From NCBI GenBank assembly GCA_963701015.1, contig OY969556.1:3410001-3474000 (forward strand): DNA of 64,000 nucleotides, in the 5' to 3' direction. Each line of letters starts with the position of its first letter. Position 1 is the stretch's first letter. Positions 10,601 to 18,783 of this stretch are shown piece by piece. A program made the translations under genes and the position numbers. The notes below the pieces were generated by a model. The model was given only the letters and a program-made list of their open reading frames with translations, searched no databases and had not been told where the DNA came from. The stretch comes from MFD09286-c1 sp963701015 (GTDB lineage: Bacteria; Bacteroidota; Bacteroidia; Bacteroidales; DTGW01).

Positions 10601-10860
10601 TTGTTCAAAAAATAAACACTTGTAAAATTGGTTGATGTAATAATTGGTAATGTTTGTGCAGTCCAATTAGTTCCATTGTACTTTAAAATTGTAGCATTGT
10701 CACCAACAGCCCAACCATGAGTTGCATCAATAAAAAAAGTTGCATTTATGTTACTTTCTGTTGGTTTATTAAAACTATTCCATTGGGCATTTAAATTTTG
10801 ATTAAATAAAATGTAATAAAATGCCAGGATTACTTTGGTAATGTGTAAATAATTTTTCAT
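4657..10860 (-). CDS. Giant secreted T9SS protein: YCF48-like repeats, beta-helix, Ig-like domains
   Basis: A 2067-residue secreted protein with a signal peptide (MKNYLHITKVILAFYYILF, cut after NLNA). Residues ~40-580 hold 14 repeats of about 40-45 residues with the core HGWAVG, ILKYNGTxW, a YCF48/photosystem-stability-like propeller motif. Residues ~595-1430 form two right-handed parallel beta-helix blocks rich in N and S (NSxISNNxxG type), each ending in DIGGYE or DIGAYEN. Four Ig-like domains follow (~1433-1765, WQKNG and YxCxVSNxxG), then a fibronectin-like module (~1765-1955) and a type A T9SS sorting domain (LLVYPNPFNSIATVEYKL onward). It is probably a surface or released adhesin-like or carbohydrate-interacting protein. 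The downstream-most ~215 residues before the sorting domain nearly match the next gene upstream. Exact function is unknown. Confidence 0.9.
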   Translation of the reverse strand: MKNYLHITKVILAFYYILFNQNLNAQWNSFNKPTESNINATFFIDATHGWAVGDNATILKYNGTNWTAQTLPIITSTNFTSVYFLNNNLGWVVSADGVIFKYNGTSWTLEKTDGSISNLTSVYFVDANHGWAAGTYSSNIYFYNGTKWITQTLPGYSYINSLAFTDASHGWAVGEYYTGSEYDLAILKFNGTTWSVQKTEPLNENLRSVAMINSNLGWAVGDNNIIYKFNGTSWVTQASPVSSSYTSFMSVSFLDSTHGWATDSYGTLIKYNGTSWLQDTILNNSTSNIKLISSNNGLLVGSNGNMWQYNGTKWNSISKEYSGLEKVIFTDSNHGWIISYNDILKYSGGDWKIDTSSYGFYDACFIDSVHGYAVGYGNNIWKYNGNSWAQQPLGSYYNLNSVSFPDTGHGWAVGYYGTIIKYSGGKWINQTSNTRATLTKVFFTDSLHGWAVGDSGIILKYANQQWTKVASNTTVYLNSLYFTDQTHGWAVGNNQTILKYNGTNWSVYKSGRQYYSYNNVYFLNNKYGWIVGSGGSILKFDGTNWIDQPTTSTSDSYVSVAFADTLNGWLITYNNIVKTTNGGTAPYSKTSISLLGQIVYPTIWNSDTVKILGNVTVSGSLIIKPGVRVEFEGNYTINVDYGTLNATGTKVKPINFTVNDSILTGSKSGWDELYNYSSNSGDSTIVKYCVFRNSNSASISANNTYVDISYNDITNKYSNGSGIYLYGSKGGQIVENTVDSAYYGIQLNGSTNLSVSGNKFQYNSYGNYISSNSSNIKLDTNTVAYNSYLGMYINQSSVSVINSKICNNSYGAFYILNAKTDIINSLISNNGLYQYYDNNSSKTFQGAIVSDNSQLNILNSNIAKNFSNSSYSGGALFYKFTNGNVYNSIIWNNVKNTNDTCQVFIFNNSSKPNFYNSDIKGGKTAFQTASGSVTYSGTYKNNLDVNPQFTNPTTNYGNGTGSTYNALTANWKLKTNSNLINLGTSSIGSLILPDFDLAGGKRVLNGVVDIGGYETRIPTITLTSCPDTIKGNVTWASDTVRIKSCGVVIAKNANLVIQAGTMVEFWGPYKIIAYGSIKALGTALNPVLFTIHDTTGFSKNNSVGWEGIEFDNSNGDLDNSDSSLFQYCTFTNAKDTNSNYWYGIGLTGVIKAKFYSKLAISNSLFTGNTIAVPSNSYGYWGLIGLQYSNVKIFNNKFINNQSPVFYIQSSNGSIINNIIKGNNSNISYSPMCSFGNSDITFAYNSVTNNKVLNYSSLIDASSSTSRITNNIFVNNFDTASNSWPYVIYCYNGNMILANNDIVNNSGYGFFFGNGIFKSLNNIVWGNKYTGYYYSLNTGSTISNCDMDNYYYSYDTINKNVISDTPKFVLPTIGSGTIYDGSKANWGITLFSPCVNKGNSDTTGLRLGNLDFIGNPRINGDHIDIGAYENQGTKISYKMQPIGGPYCTGDSVSLSVLLSDTATIQWQKDGNNISGANNKIYKIKPVSISDAGNYTCIATNAFGSVYSNSVSIQVKTPPSFASQPKSQWTDQNSPLDISAIVNGSTPLHYQWYKGNSSLSNDTLNDIKFKSFGYTNEGVYKCSVSNSCGSLTTQNINLMTSPVINNISGSAVCEKSPFKLSIITNDTVIYQWQKNGSNITGATNSTYTITATSTNDQGNYSCIVSNSYEYKVVGPILLQVNTIPELTTDQLGSLVSIGNSQLLSIAATGYKPLSYTWYKDGISLNDTTSKYAIDSFKLADEGIYVCKVSNACGFVYSSNAMFALAPEICMVTVKIDSLSKTKITGHNLIIWNKESRVTYSKFNIYRESAYAGIYDLIGSVPYNSPGEFEDTVVNPKDQAYLYKITAVDANNNETNINLCPVHKTIHLLTTYGVSGGIQLDWDQYIGFNYGTYYIYRGINRKGFQIVHQMASSTRSWTDFDTIIGPKDTLSYFVSIRKLNGCNPYNTQTKSGDGLLVESVSNMEDNRLRSSDSTVSISLKVIPTAELLVYPNPFNSIATVEYKLTKNANVNLTLMDIYGNSLKSFVNKSQTEGSYQIQISSTELNLKDGVYVLRLKCNDMVITKRLVFSR
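4945..5590 (-). repeat. Near-identical module shared with the neighbouring giant gene (copy 1)
   Basis: This stretch encodes the fibronectin-like module before the sorting domain (HNLIIWNKESR, QAYLYKITAVDANNNET, GVSGGIQLDWDQYIG, SGDGLLVESVSNMEDNRLR). It is closely matched at both DNA and protein level by 11305-11946, which indicates recent duplication or gene conversion. Confidence 0.85.
9100..10740 (-). repeat. Array of 14 YCF48-like coding repeats
   Basis: Within the 2067-residue protein, a unit of about 120-135 bases recurs 14 times. Each encodes a conserved HGWAVG-type turn followed by ILKYNGTxW. Copies vary (for example HGWATDSYGTLIKYNGTSW, NGLLVGSNGNMWQYNGTKW, YGWIVGSGGSILKFDGTNW). Repeats of this kind fold as propeller blades in characterised relatives. 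Confidence 0.85.
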
Positions 10861-10993
10861 AACTTCGGTTTATTAGGGTCATTATTTTAAAATCAATAAT
10901 AAAAATTTTAAACTAAACAGCTACGAGGAAAGGCAAAATCGAGAAATAATTATACAAAACTATAAACCTCAAAAAACAGAAATTGTTCATGGT

Positions 10994-11019
10994 AATATTA
11001 CCTAAAATTAGGTAATATT
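10994..11019 (-). terminator. Hairpin overlapping the stop codon of the 1761-residue protein gene
   Basis: A perfect 12 bp inverted repeat (AATATTACCTAA at 10994-11005, complement at 11008-11019) with a 2-base loop. Its arm includes the last base of the stop codon. The short T-rich tail on the minus strand makes it a plausible but not textbook terminator. Confidence 0.45.
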
Positions 11020-14000
11020 TATTTTATATATACAATTTTATTTACAGTTAATTTATTGTTAAAATAAGTTTCTAAAATATAGAAACCTAATTTTAAATTT
11101 AGTTCATTTGCGTCAATTATTATCGAATAATTACCTTCATTTTGTGCCTTGTTAAATATATTGTACAAAAGATTACCGTATGAATCATAAAGTTTGATAT
11201 TTACTTGTGCTCTTTTTTGCAATGAATAATTAATAGTTGTTTTTAAAGTGAATGGATTAGGATAAACTTTTACTTTAGGATACATAATATTTTTTGAAGT
11301 AATGCTTACAGTTGAATCACTCGATCTCAACCTGTTATCTTCCATATTTGAAACAGATTCGACCAATAATCCATCTCCTGACTTTGTTTTTGTGTTATTT
11401 GGATTACAACCATTTAGTTTCTGAACCGAAACAAAATACGACAAGGTATCCTTTGGTTTAACTATCGTATCAAAATCGGTCCAACTTCTGGTTGAACTGG
11501 CCATTTGATGAACCAAACTGAATTGTTTACGATTTATTCCCCGATATACATAATAAGTCCCATAAGAGAAACCTATATATTGATCCCAGTCTAACTGAAT
11601 GCCACCACTGACTCCGTAAGTTGTAATTAAATGAATGGTTTTATGAACTGCACATAAATTTATATCGGTTTCATTATTATTATTATCTACAGCTGTTATT
11701 TTATATAAATATGCCTGATCTTGCGGATTTACAACTGTATCTTCGAATAATCCCGGTTTGTTATACGGAACTGTTCCAATCAAGTCGTAAAACCCGGCAA
11801 CAGTGCTTTCACGATAAATATTATATTTCGAATATCCAACTCTTGATTCTCTATTCCACATAATTAAATTATGCCCATATTTTGATTTATCAGTTGTATC
11901 TGTAACTGAAACCATGCAAATTCGAGGAGCTAATGCTAGCATTGCAGTATCAGAAACTATAGTGCCGCAATTATTTGAAACTTTGCAAATATATTTACCT
12001 TCATCCGAAAGATTAAAACTGTCTACAACCAATTTAAAAGTTGAATCAACAATAGATGAACCATCTTTAAACCAATTAAATTTTAGTGGTTTGTTCCCAT
12101 CTGCACTAATTGCTAATGTTTTTGAAGTCCCAAATTCAACGAGACTACCAGTTATATCATCATTTATAACAGGTACCGAATAAACTTGTAAAAATATTGG
12201 ACCTGCTGATTTATATCCGTTTGAATTTAAAACAATACAGGAATAATTACCCTGATCATTAGCGCCAACTGATGAAATGCTAAAGGTTGAGTCAGTTGCC
12301 CCATTTATATTGTTCCCATTTTTTTGCCATTGATATGAAACTGTATCAATAGTAAAAATTGATAACTTAAAGGAACTTCCGGCACAAATATTACTTCCCG
12401 AAGAATTATTTATTACAGGCGAAACATATAATCTGATATTTTGGGTCGATGCTATTCCACAACTGTTGGATATAGCACAATAATATAACCCTTCATTATT
12501 GTTATTGAATGAATTAAAATGCAAATGATTTAAAGTATCTGTTATTGAAATCTTTCCATTTCTATACCATTGATATTCTATTGGGTTATTGCCATTAACA
12601 ACAAATGTTTCATCAAATGAACTATTTTGTTCAATCCATTGATTTTTTGGTTGCGTAACAATTGCGGGTGGAGTATTAACCTGAAGCGTAACTGTGCCAA
12701 TAATATTATAACCATATGTATTACTTACAATACAACTATAACTCCCCTGATCACTAATATTACATGAATGAATCAATAAAGTTGATGAATTTGCCCCGGA
12801 TATATTTTGGCCATTTTTTTGCCATTGGTAATTAGCTGCATAACTAACATTTATTGCTAACTTAAAACTGTCACCAATACAAACAACCGGAATTGAATCC
12901 TTTGTAAGAATTTTTATAGAAGGGTAAATATAAAACGCAACTTTATTAGACGTATCTATTCCACATCCATTTTTAACAACAGAATAATAAATTCCCTGAT
13001 TTGTAGCTGTAAATCCAACTTCTTTCAACTGATTTGAAGTTTCATATAAAATGGGCAAATTATTTTTATACCACTGGTAAAGCAACGGAGATGTACCTGA
13101 TGCAGATACCTGAGAAGTGAATGATGTACCCTCAGAAATCAATTGGTTTTGCGGTTGCAATATAAATTTAGGAGCGCTATTTACAACAATTAGTATTGAA
13201 GTTGTATTAAAACTGCCATAATTACTTTTTAATGTGCAACTATAGTTACCCGCATCGGTTGATAAAACCTTTGAAACTGATAACACCGATAATGTATCTC
13301 CCGAAATTGTTATTCCATTTTTATACCATTGATAAGTTGCCGGGAAATCATTTAATACGCGAAAAACCATTGAATCGCCTTCACATAAAAATGGCAAGGT
13401 ATCGGCACCATTTATTTTAACCTTTGGTAATAGATATAAGCCAAAAGCTGAGCTTGATAAACTACCACATGAGTTATTGACAGTGAAATTATATATTCCT
13501 TCATTTTGTTTAGTAAATGAAGCTATCGTTAATATGTTATTATTATTAATAATTGGAACTGAATTGTTGGACCAATTGTAGGTAAATGGATTTGTACCGG
13601 AAACAGGTATAGTAACTGATAATGCTGAATTATTTGTTACAAATTGGTTCTGAGGTTGCGAAATAATTACAGGCGAAGTATTTACTTGTAAAGAAACATT
13701 ATTACTAAACTCTGTTCCATAGCTATTTGTTACCATACAAGAATATACGCCCGAATTAGTGGTTGACGACGAATTAATAGTGAGATTTGGACTAGTAGCA
13801 CCTGTTATGTTTTGTCCATCTTTTTGCCATTGATATGCTGCAGTATCAGAAAGTAAAACTGAAAAAGAAAATGAATTTCCACTACATAAAGAACCCCCTA
13901 CAGGTTGCTTTACAAATTTTGCGATTGACGATTGATTCTCATAGGCTCCTATATCAATTATACCATTTTGACGAGGCTGACCAGCCAAATCTGAATTGGA

Positions 14001-16304
14001 AAGTGTTATATTTGACAGAGGATAAAGACCGGCATTTACGGCTGAAGATATTGACAATAATCGAAAATCAGCCAAACTAGCATTATAACTAGAGCCAACA
14101 CCTGTAGTGTTTTTATAAAATTGAGGATTCTGTTTCACATTATTACTACCTGAAATGCTTGTTCCAGGATAAAATAAACAATTTGATACCGAACCTGTTC
14201 CAATTCCAAAATTAAAATTCTGACTATTTAAAGTCGAAAATATATCATTATAAAAAACAGGATTACTTAAATAAAATCCAAAATTTGTATTATTATTAAA
14301 AGTAGAGTTTGCAACTACAGCATCAGTTGATTCAAATGAAATATTATCATTATTTGAAAATAAACAATTGCTATAATAAGTATTACTGCAATAATCGCAA
14401 GTAAATCCAGAGTTATTAATTATTATAGAATTTGAGATATTACTTGATGAATTATAAAAATATAATCCATTGTAATTTAAGTTTGTTCCATATATAAGTC
14501 CATTTTTATAAAAAGTTGATTTAACTATAGTAGTATTTGAATTATATAAACTAATAGCACAAACCTTATTATATTGAAATTTACAGTTTGATAATGTAAG
14601 ACCTTTAATATTATTACCAAATATTCCAGTATCGGCATATTGAAATGTACAATATTTAAATGAACTCGAATCCAGAACCGAGATATATCTGTAAGTGCCT
14701 CCATAACTTTTTTTCCAATAACCGGTAGTATCTGAAACAGTGAAAACAATATTATTTAAAGAATCGCCCAGAGCAATAACTTTTCCACTTAAATAAACCT
14801 TAGAGCTTAACTTCACTATAACACCTGGAGCTATTGTAACAGTAACTCCATTTGAAATTGTTGAATTACATGTAACATCAATAGTATCAGCATTCCAACG
14901 TGTATTAGATGAAATTGTTCCACAAACATTTTGAGAAGGAATTTTTTTCTCATAGGCTCCAATATCCGGAATTCCATATAAATTTCGTTTATTACCAATT
15001 ATGTCAGTTGTATATTGATTAAATTCTGATACAATTGTACCTGCATTAAAACATGGCGAACTACTACTAGACAATGACCAATCACTTCCACTTGTGAAGC
15101 TAGGAGAACTATTTATAATGTTTGAATTAACTGAAGCTCCGCTTACATTCCCACCTTGTATATCGCAATAATAAAATTCTGGATTCCCGCTTGAAACATT
15201 AACCTGATAACTTGTATTGCCATAAATAATATTATTATAAAATGTTGGCGATAAACTACTGGAAGTTATTATTCCACCTGATGTATTATTAGCAATAGTA
15301 TTATTTATAAATCTAACAATTGATCCGGTTGAGAGTGCAATAGAATTTGAATTTTGTACATATAAATTATTCAGAAACAATATTTTAGTACTTGAATTGA
15401 ACAATATTCCAAATTGGTTACTAATAAAAGTGTTCCCTATAAAGTTTATAGTCGAAGAAATAAGATAAATAATATCATTATAATATGCACCAGAATTACC
15501 TGAACAATAATTCCCGATAAAATTACCTGATGAAGCTCCATCAGAATATAAAATGGCAATATTATTTATAAATTTGTTACTATCAATTTCGTTGTAATTC
15601 GATTGGTATAATCCAATTAATGAGCAAGATGCGGTTGAAGTTTTGTTCATTAGTATTTTGTTATTTTTCATAACTAAATATCCATAGCCACCACCACCAC
15701 CATAACCTTCATTAATTAGACTACCTTCATATCGTGATGTATTATAATCACTATTTTTATAAAAAATGCTATTGATAACTATACAACTATCAGCTCTGGG
15801 TACAATTAAACCTTTACCTGTATAATTCATATAAAAGTCACAGCCATTTATGGTTACTCCTTTGGAATAAGTAAATAATCCACCAGTGCTTTTATTTTTT
15901 ACATATTTAAATATACAATTATTAAACTTAGATTGATTATAAATAGCACTGAACCCGGCCCAACCACCTTTTGTTTGGTTTATATTATAAAATCCAGATG
16001 TATCGTGCGCTATAACAGCGAATACAATGCTATCACCTGCAACTCCATTGGCTAATACAGTTCCATTAACAGTAAATCCATAATACCCTGTTATTCTAAC
16101 ATATGTACCTTCAACAATTGTTAAAGTAACTCCACTATTGACGATTACATTAGAATTAACCAATACTGTATCCGCATTCCAAGTAGTATTGGTGTTTATA
16201 GTTGATGATGCAGTGATTTTTGCATAAGAATGGGTATATGCAAATAATTTTATACCTAATAATAGGCAAAAGGAAACTAATGCCACTTTTCTTAAAGTTC
16301 TCAT
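11019..16304 (-). CDS. Giant secreted T9SS protein: beta-helix and eight Ig-like domains
   Basis: A 1761-residue paralogue of the neighbouring downstream gene but without the YCF48 repeats. It has a signal peptide (LVSFCLLLGIKLFAYTHS). Two beta-helix blocks follow (~30-450 and ~458-785), each opening with a TTWNADTVLV or TRWNADTIDV strand and closing with DIGAYE. Eight Ig-like domains occupy ~790-1458 and alternate between two types: one with YQWQKNGxNI and CMVTNSYG, one with YxWYKNN and a final SCG. A fibronectin-like module (~1460-1655) and a type A T9SS sorting domain (KVKVYPNPFTLKTTINYSLQ onward) end the protein. It is expected to be exported through T9SS and displayed or released; binding partner unknown. 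The 158 bp before the next gene hold only a hairpin, so the two giants may be co-transcribed. Confidence 0.9.
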   Translation of the reverse strand: MRTLRKVALVSFCLLLGIKLFAYTHSYAKITASSTINTNTTWNADTVLVNSNVIVNSGVTLTIVEGTYVRITGYYGFTVNGTVLANGVAGDSIVFAVIAHDTSGFYNINQTKGGWAGFSAIYNQSKFNNCIFKYVKNKSTGGLFTYSKGVTINGCDFYMNYTGKGLIVPRADSCIVINSIFYKNSDYNTSRYEGSLINEGYGGGGGYGYLVMKNNKILMNKTSTASCSLIGLYQSNYNEIDSNKFINNIAILYSDGASSGNFIGNYCSGNSGAYYNDIIYLISSTINFIGNTFISNQFGILFNSSTKILFLNNLYVQNSNSIALSTGSIVRFINNTIANNTSGGIITSSSLSPTFYNNIIYGNTSYQVNVSSGNPEFYYCDIQGGNVSGASVNSNIINSSPSFTSGSDWSLSSSSSPCFNAGTIVSEFNQYTTDIIGNKRNLYGIPDIGAYEKKIPSQNVCGTISSNTRWNADTIDVTCNSTISNGVTVTIAPGVIVKLSSKVYLSGKVIALGDSLNNIVFTVSDTTGYWKKSYGGTYRYISVLDSSSFKYCTFQYADTGIFGNNIKGLTLSNCKFQYNKVCAISLYNSNTTIVKSTFYKNGLIYGTNLNYNGLYFYNSSSNISNSIIINNSGFTCDYCSNTYYSNCLFSNNDNISFESTDAVVANSTFNNNTNFGFYLSNPVFYNDIFSTLNSQNFNFGIGTGSVSNCLFYPGTSISGSNNVKQNPQFYKNTTGVGSSYNASLADFRLLSISSAVNAGLYPLSNITLSNSDLAGQPRQNGIIDIGAYENQSSIAKFVKQPVGGSLCSGNSFSFSVLLSDTAAYQWQKDGQNITGATSPNLTINSSSTTNSGVYSCMVTNSYGTEFSNNVSLQVNTSPVIISQPQNQFVTNNSALSVTIPVSGTNPFTYNWSNNSVPIINNNNILTIASFTKQNEGIYNFTVNNSCGSLSSSAFGLYLLPKVKINGADTLPFLCEGDSMVFRVLNDFPATYQWYKNGITISGDTLSVLSVSKVLSTDAGNYSCTLKSNYGSFNTTSILIVVNSAPKFILQPQNQLISEGTSFTSQVSASGTSPLLYQWYKNNLPILYETSNQLKEVGFTATNQGIYYSVVKNGCGIDTSNKVAFYIYPSIKILTKDSIPVVCIGDSFKLAINVSYAANYQWQKNGQNISGANSSTLLIHSCNISDQGSYSCIVSNTYGYNIIGTVTLQVNTPPAIVTQPKNQWIEQNSSFDETFVVNGNNPIEYQWYRNGKISITDTLNHLHFNSFNNNNEGLYYCAISNSCGIASTQNIRLYVSPVINNSSGSNICAGSSFKLSIFTIDTVSYQWQKNGNNINGATDSTFSISSVGANDQGNYSCIVLNSNGYKSAGPIFLQVYSVPVINDDITGSLVEFGTSKTLAISADGNKPLKFNWFKDGSSIVDSTFKLVVDSFNLSDEGKYICKVSNNCGTIVSDTAMLALAPRICMVSVTDTTDKSKYGHNLIMWNRESRVGYSKYNIYRESTVAGFYDLIGTVPYNKPGLFEDTVVNPQDQAYLYKITAVDNNNNETDINLCAVHKTIHLITTYGVSGGIQLDWDQYIGFSYGTYYVYRGINRKQFSLVHQMASSTRSWTDFDTIVKPKDTLSYFVSVQKLNGCNPNNTKTKSGDGLLVESVSNMEDNRLRSSDSTVSITSKNIMYPKVKVYPNPFTLKTTINYSLQKRAQVNIKLYDSYGNLLYNIFNKAQNEGNYSIIIDANELNLKLGFYILETYFNNKLTVNKIVYIK
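11305..11946 (-). repeat. Near-identical module shared with the neighbouring giant gene (copy 2)
   Basis: Counterpart of 4945-5590. The encoded segment HNLIMWNRESRVGYSKYNIYR, PQDQAYLYKITAVD, TTYGVSGGIQLDWDQYIG and KSGDGLLVESVSNMEDNRLR differs from copy 1 at only scattered positions, unlike the surrounding domains. Confidence 0.85.
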
Positions 16305-16543
16305 TTTTGGTAATTTATGGGTAAAATCGGGTTTGTAATTCAGATATAAAGGTAGATAAATATTATTAATTTTTAAAATATTAAAATAAAATTACATATT
16401 CAAATGAATATTACCATTTTAACTTTATATAATGCAAATTTATAGATTAGAATTACTTTTCTGAGTTTAACAATATTAAGAAATTATCAATTTTAATATT
16501 TTACAAACAAATATTTAATGATTAAATTATTTTGAAATAGAAC

Positions 16544-17542
16544 CTAATCTTTGATTTCATTCTTTAGTTTTTGAATAATTACAATAGCTTCCTCAGTATT
16601 ATTAGTATTCATTAATTGCTCGCGCCAATGGGCGCTTTCGTTGTAATTTGAAATATATATTTTAAAAAATCGTTTTAATACATTATAATTCTTTTTAGTA
16701 CTCCAATATTTTTCGAATAATTCAACATGTTTTTGAAGAAGATTAATTTTTAAAGAAAATGAAGGTTCTTCAGAAGAATTATTGAAAATCCAGGGATTAT
16801 GAAATATTCCTCGGCCTATCATAATTCCGTTCAAACCATATTCATTGACTTTTGACATGGCATCGGAATAATTTAAAATATCGCCATTTCCAATAATTTT
16901 AGTTGAACTTTTTTTATTGTTTCTAATACTTACAGCCTTCGCAATTTCATCCCATAAAACACTCCCGTTTGACATCATTTTCTGAGTTCGACCATGAATT
17001 GTTATTGCAGCTGGATTAGCTTCAAGAAGAGAATTAATCCATTCCTCGGTAATCACGGTTTTAAACCCAAGCCGAGTTTTAACGCTCACAGGCAAATGCG
17101 AACCCTCTTTGGTAGCTTGAATTATTTCATTTGCTAGCGTTGGATAATTGATAAGTGCAGCACATGATTTATGCTGAATTACCTTTTTTACCGGGCAACC
17201 CATATTTATATCTATACCATCAAACTCATCAAGTTCAGAAATGAATTGTGCGCTTTTATAGAATTTTTCAGGATTTGATCCCCAAATTTGAGCTACAATT
17301 TTAGTTTTATTCTTCTTTAATAATTGCTTTTCACTTTCGCTTATTTTTAATCTTCCCATTACATTTGCGCGTCCTTTTTCGTGACATAAACCATCTGTAG
17401 AAGTAAATTCAGTAAATAGAATTGAAAGAATATCCGGATTTGAAATTGATAAAATAATTTCACGGAATACAGTATCCGTTACATCTTCCATAGGAGCTAA
17501 AATAAAAATAGGATTTTTAATGGTTTCCCAAAAGTTAGTCAT
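16544..17542 (-). CDS. dus: tRNA-dihydrouridine synthase (Dus family)
   Basis: A 332-residue FMN-dependent enzyme that reduces uridine to dihydrouridine in the D-loop of tRNA. The order of motifs is that of the Dus family: N-terminal LAPMEDVTD (FMN binding), IVAQIWGSNPEKF, IDINMGCPVKKV with the catalytic Cys at 116, PVSVKTRLGF, ITIHGRTQKM and the C-terminal phosphate-binding IIGNGDI and GIMIGRGIFHNPWIF. The length is normal. It is probably DusB-like by its GCPxKKV motif, but Dus subclass assignment from motifs alone is weak. It is divergent from the flavoenzyme gene that follows. Confidence 0.92.
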   Translation of the reverse strand: MTNFWETIKNPIFILAPMEDVTDTVFREIILSISNPDILSILFTEFTSTDGLCHEKGRANVMGRLKISESEKQLLKKNKTKIVAQIWGSNPEKFYKSAQFISELDEFDGIDINMGCPVKKVIQHKSCAALINYPTLANEIIQATKEGSHLPVSVKTRLGFKTVITEEWINSLLEANPAAITIHGRTQKMMSNGSVLWDEIAKAVSIRNNKKSSTKIIGNGDILNYSDAMSKVNEYGLNGIMIGRGIFHNPWIFNNSSEEPSFSLKINLLQKHVELFEKYWSTKKNYNVLKRFFKIYISNYNESAHWREQLMNTNNTEEAIVIIQKLKNEIKD

Positions 17543-17655
17543 AATTATAAAACAAAAAATTTAAATGTATTTTGCTATATATAAATATTAAAGAGTAATT
17601 GAACGATTATATTCAATAATTGTTTAAAAGTACTTTTTGGTTATATCAACAAAAT

Positions 17656-18705
17656 ATGCAGGAATATGAATATTTAATAGTAGGGCAAGGTATTGCAGGG
17701 ACATTACTGGCGTATAATTTATTAAAGGAAAATAAAAATATTCTTGTTTTCGATATACATAACCAAAACTCTTCGTCATACGTTGCTGCAGGAATATTCA
17801 ATCCTATAACTGGTCGCAGAAATACCAGTACTTGGATGGCTAATACAGTATTTCCTTATGCTGAGAAAATTTATAAAGAACTTGAGCAATACCTAAATAT
17901 TGACTTTTATAATCCAATGAATATTTATAAGGTATTTTCGAGTATTAAAGAACAAAATGATTGGTATGTAAAAGAAAATCCTTATTCTTCCACCAATTTT
18001 AAAATTGATTATACCGATTCTAAATTCGAATATATAAATTTGGGTACAAATGGTGGAATTGAAATTTCAAATTCAGGATATATTGATATGCCTTTTTTTA
18101 TTAATGCTTTCAAAGCATATTTATATTCAAAGAAAATTATATATGAGGAATATTTTCAATATTCAAAAATGAATCTTCAGGACAATTTTATATATTATAA
18201 AAATTTCAAATTTAAACATGTAATTTTTTGTGAAGGATACCAGACTATATATAATCCATATTTTTCATGGCTTCCATTTGTGCCAGCCAAAGGAGAATTG
18301 ATTACCATATATTCTGATCAACTGAAATTAGATAAAATTATAAATAAAGGAATTTTTATTTTACCAATTGGAAATAATCAATATAAAGTAGGTGCTACAT
18401 ATGATTGGGAATATGAGAACGATGAGCCAACTGAAGATGGCAAAAATCAGCTATGCAATAAATTGAATCAGATTTTAACCTGTAATTATACCATAATTGC
18501 GCATCAGGCAGGTATAAGACCAACTGTAAAAGACCGGCGACCTATTTTAGGAATACACCCAATATATAACAATTTAGGAATTTTTAATGGTTTAGGCACA
18601 AAAGGAGCAAGTTTAGCTCCCTATTTTGCAAATCATTTTGTAGAATTTCTATTAAAAAATATTCCACTTATTAAAGATGTGAATATTAATCGATTCTCAA
18701 TATAA
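17656..18705 (+). CDS. FAD-dependent oxidoreductase (DAO/glycine oxidase-like)
   Basis: A 349-residue flavoprotein of the DAO family (PF01266). The start is set at the ATG at 17656 because it places the FAD-binding YLIVGQGIAGTLLAYNLL at residues 4-21, as usual; an upstream TTG at 17620 would add 12 unconserved residues. Other marks are SSYVAAGIFNPITGRR after the second strand, FVPAKGELITI in the substrate domain and the C-terminal AGIRPTVKDRRPILGIHP plus NLGIFNGLGTKGASLAPYFA, the FAD-contacting end typical of ThiO and the MnmC oxidase domain. It should oxidise a secondary amine or amino acid in the cytoplasm. The substrate is not evident, and the neighbours do not point to thiamine synthesis. 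Confidence 0.85.
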   Translation: MQEYEYLIVGQGIAGTLLAYNLLKENKNILVFDIHNQNSSSYVAAGIFNPITGRRNTSTWMANTVFPYAEKIYKELEQYLNIDFYNPMNIYKVFSSIKEQNDWYVKENPYSSTNFKIDYTDSKFEYINLGTNGGIEISNSGYIDMPFFINAFKAYLYSKKIIYEEYFQYSKMNLQDNFIYYKNFKFKHVIFCEGYQTIYNPYFSWLPFVPAKGELITIYSDQLKLDKIINKGIFILPIGNNQYKVGATYDWEYENDEPTEDGKNQLCNKLNQILTCNYTIIAHQAGIRPTVKDRRPILGIHPIYNNLGIFNGLGTKGASLAPYFANHFVEFLLKNIPLIKDVNINRFSI

Positions 18706-18743
18706 ATATATTTTAAAGTAATTTATAATTTATTGATATATTG

Positions 18744-18779
18744 AATTATATGTCATTTCTTGGCTTAAATCATATAATT
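18744..18779. terminator. Weak hairpin between convergent genes
   Basis: AATTATATG at 18744-18752 is complementary to CATATAATT at 18771-18779 across an 18-base loop. It lies between two convergent stop codons. The stem is all A/T but two pairs, so it is a weak candidate. Confidence 0.3.
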
Positions 18780-18783
18780 TGAA

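Noticed and set aside
9100..10740. Regular 120-135 bp repeats as a CRISPR or satellite array
   Set aside because: The repeats are in frame, vary at wobble positions and encode a known propeller motif.
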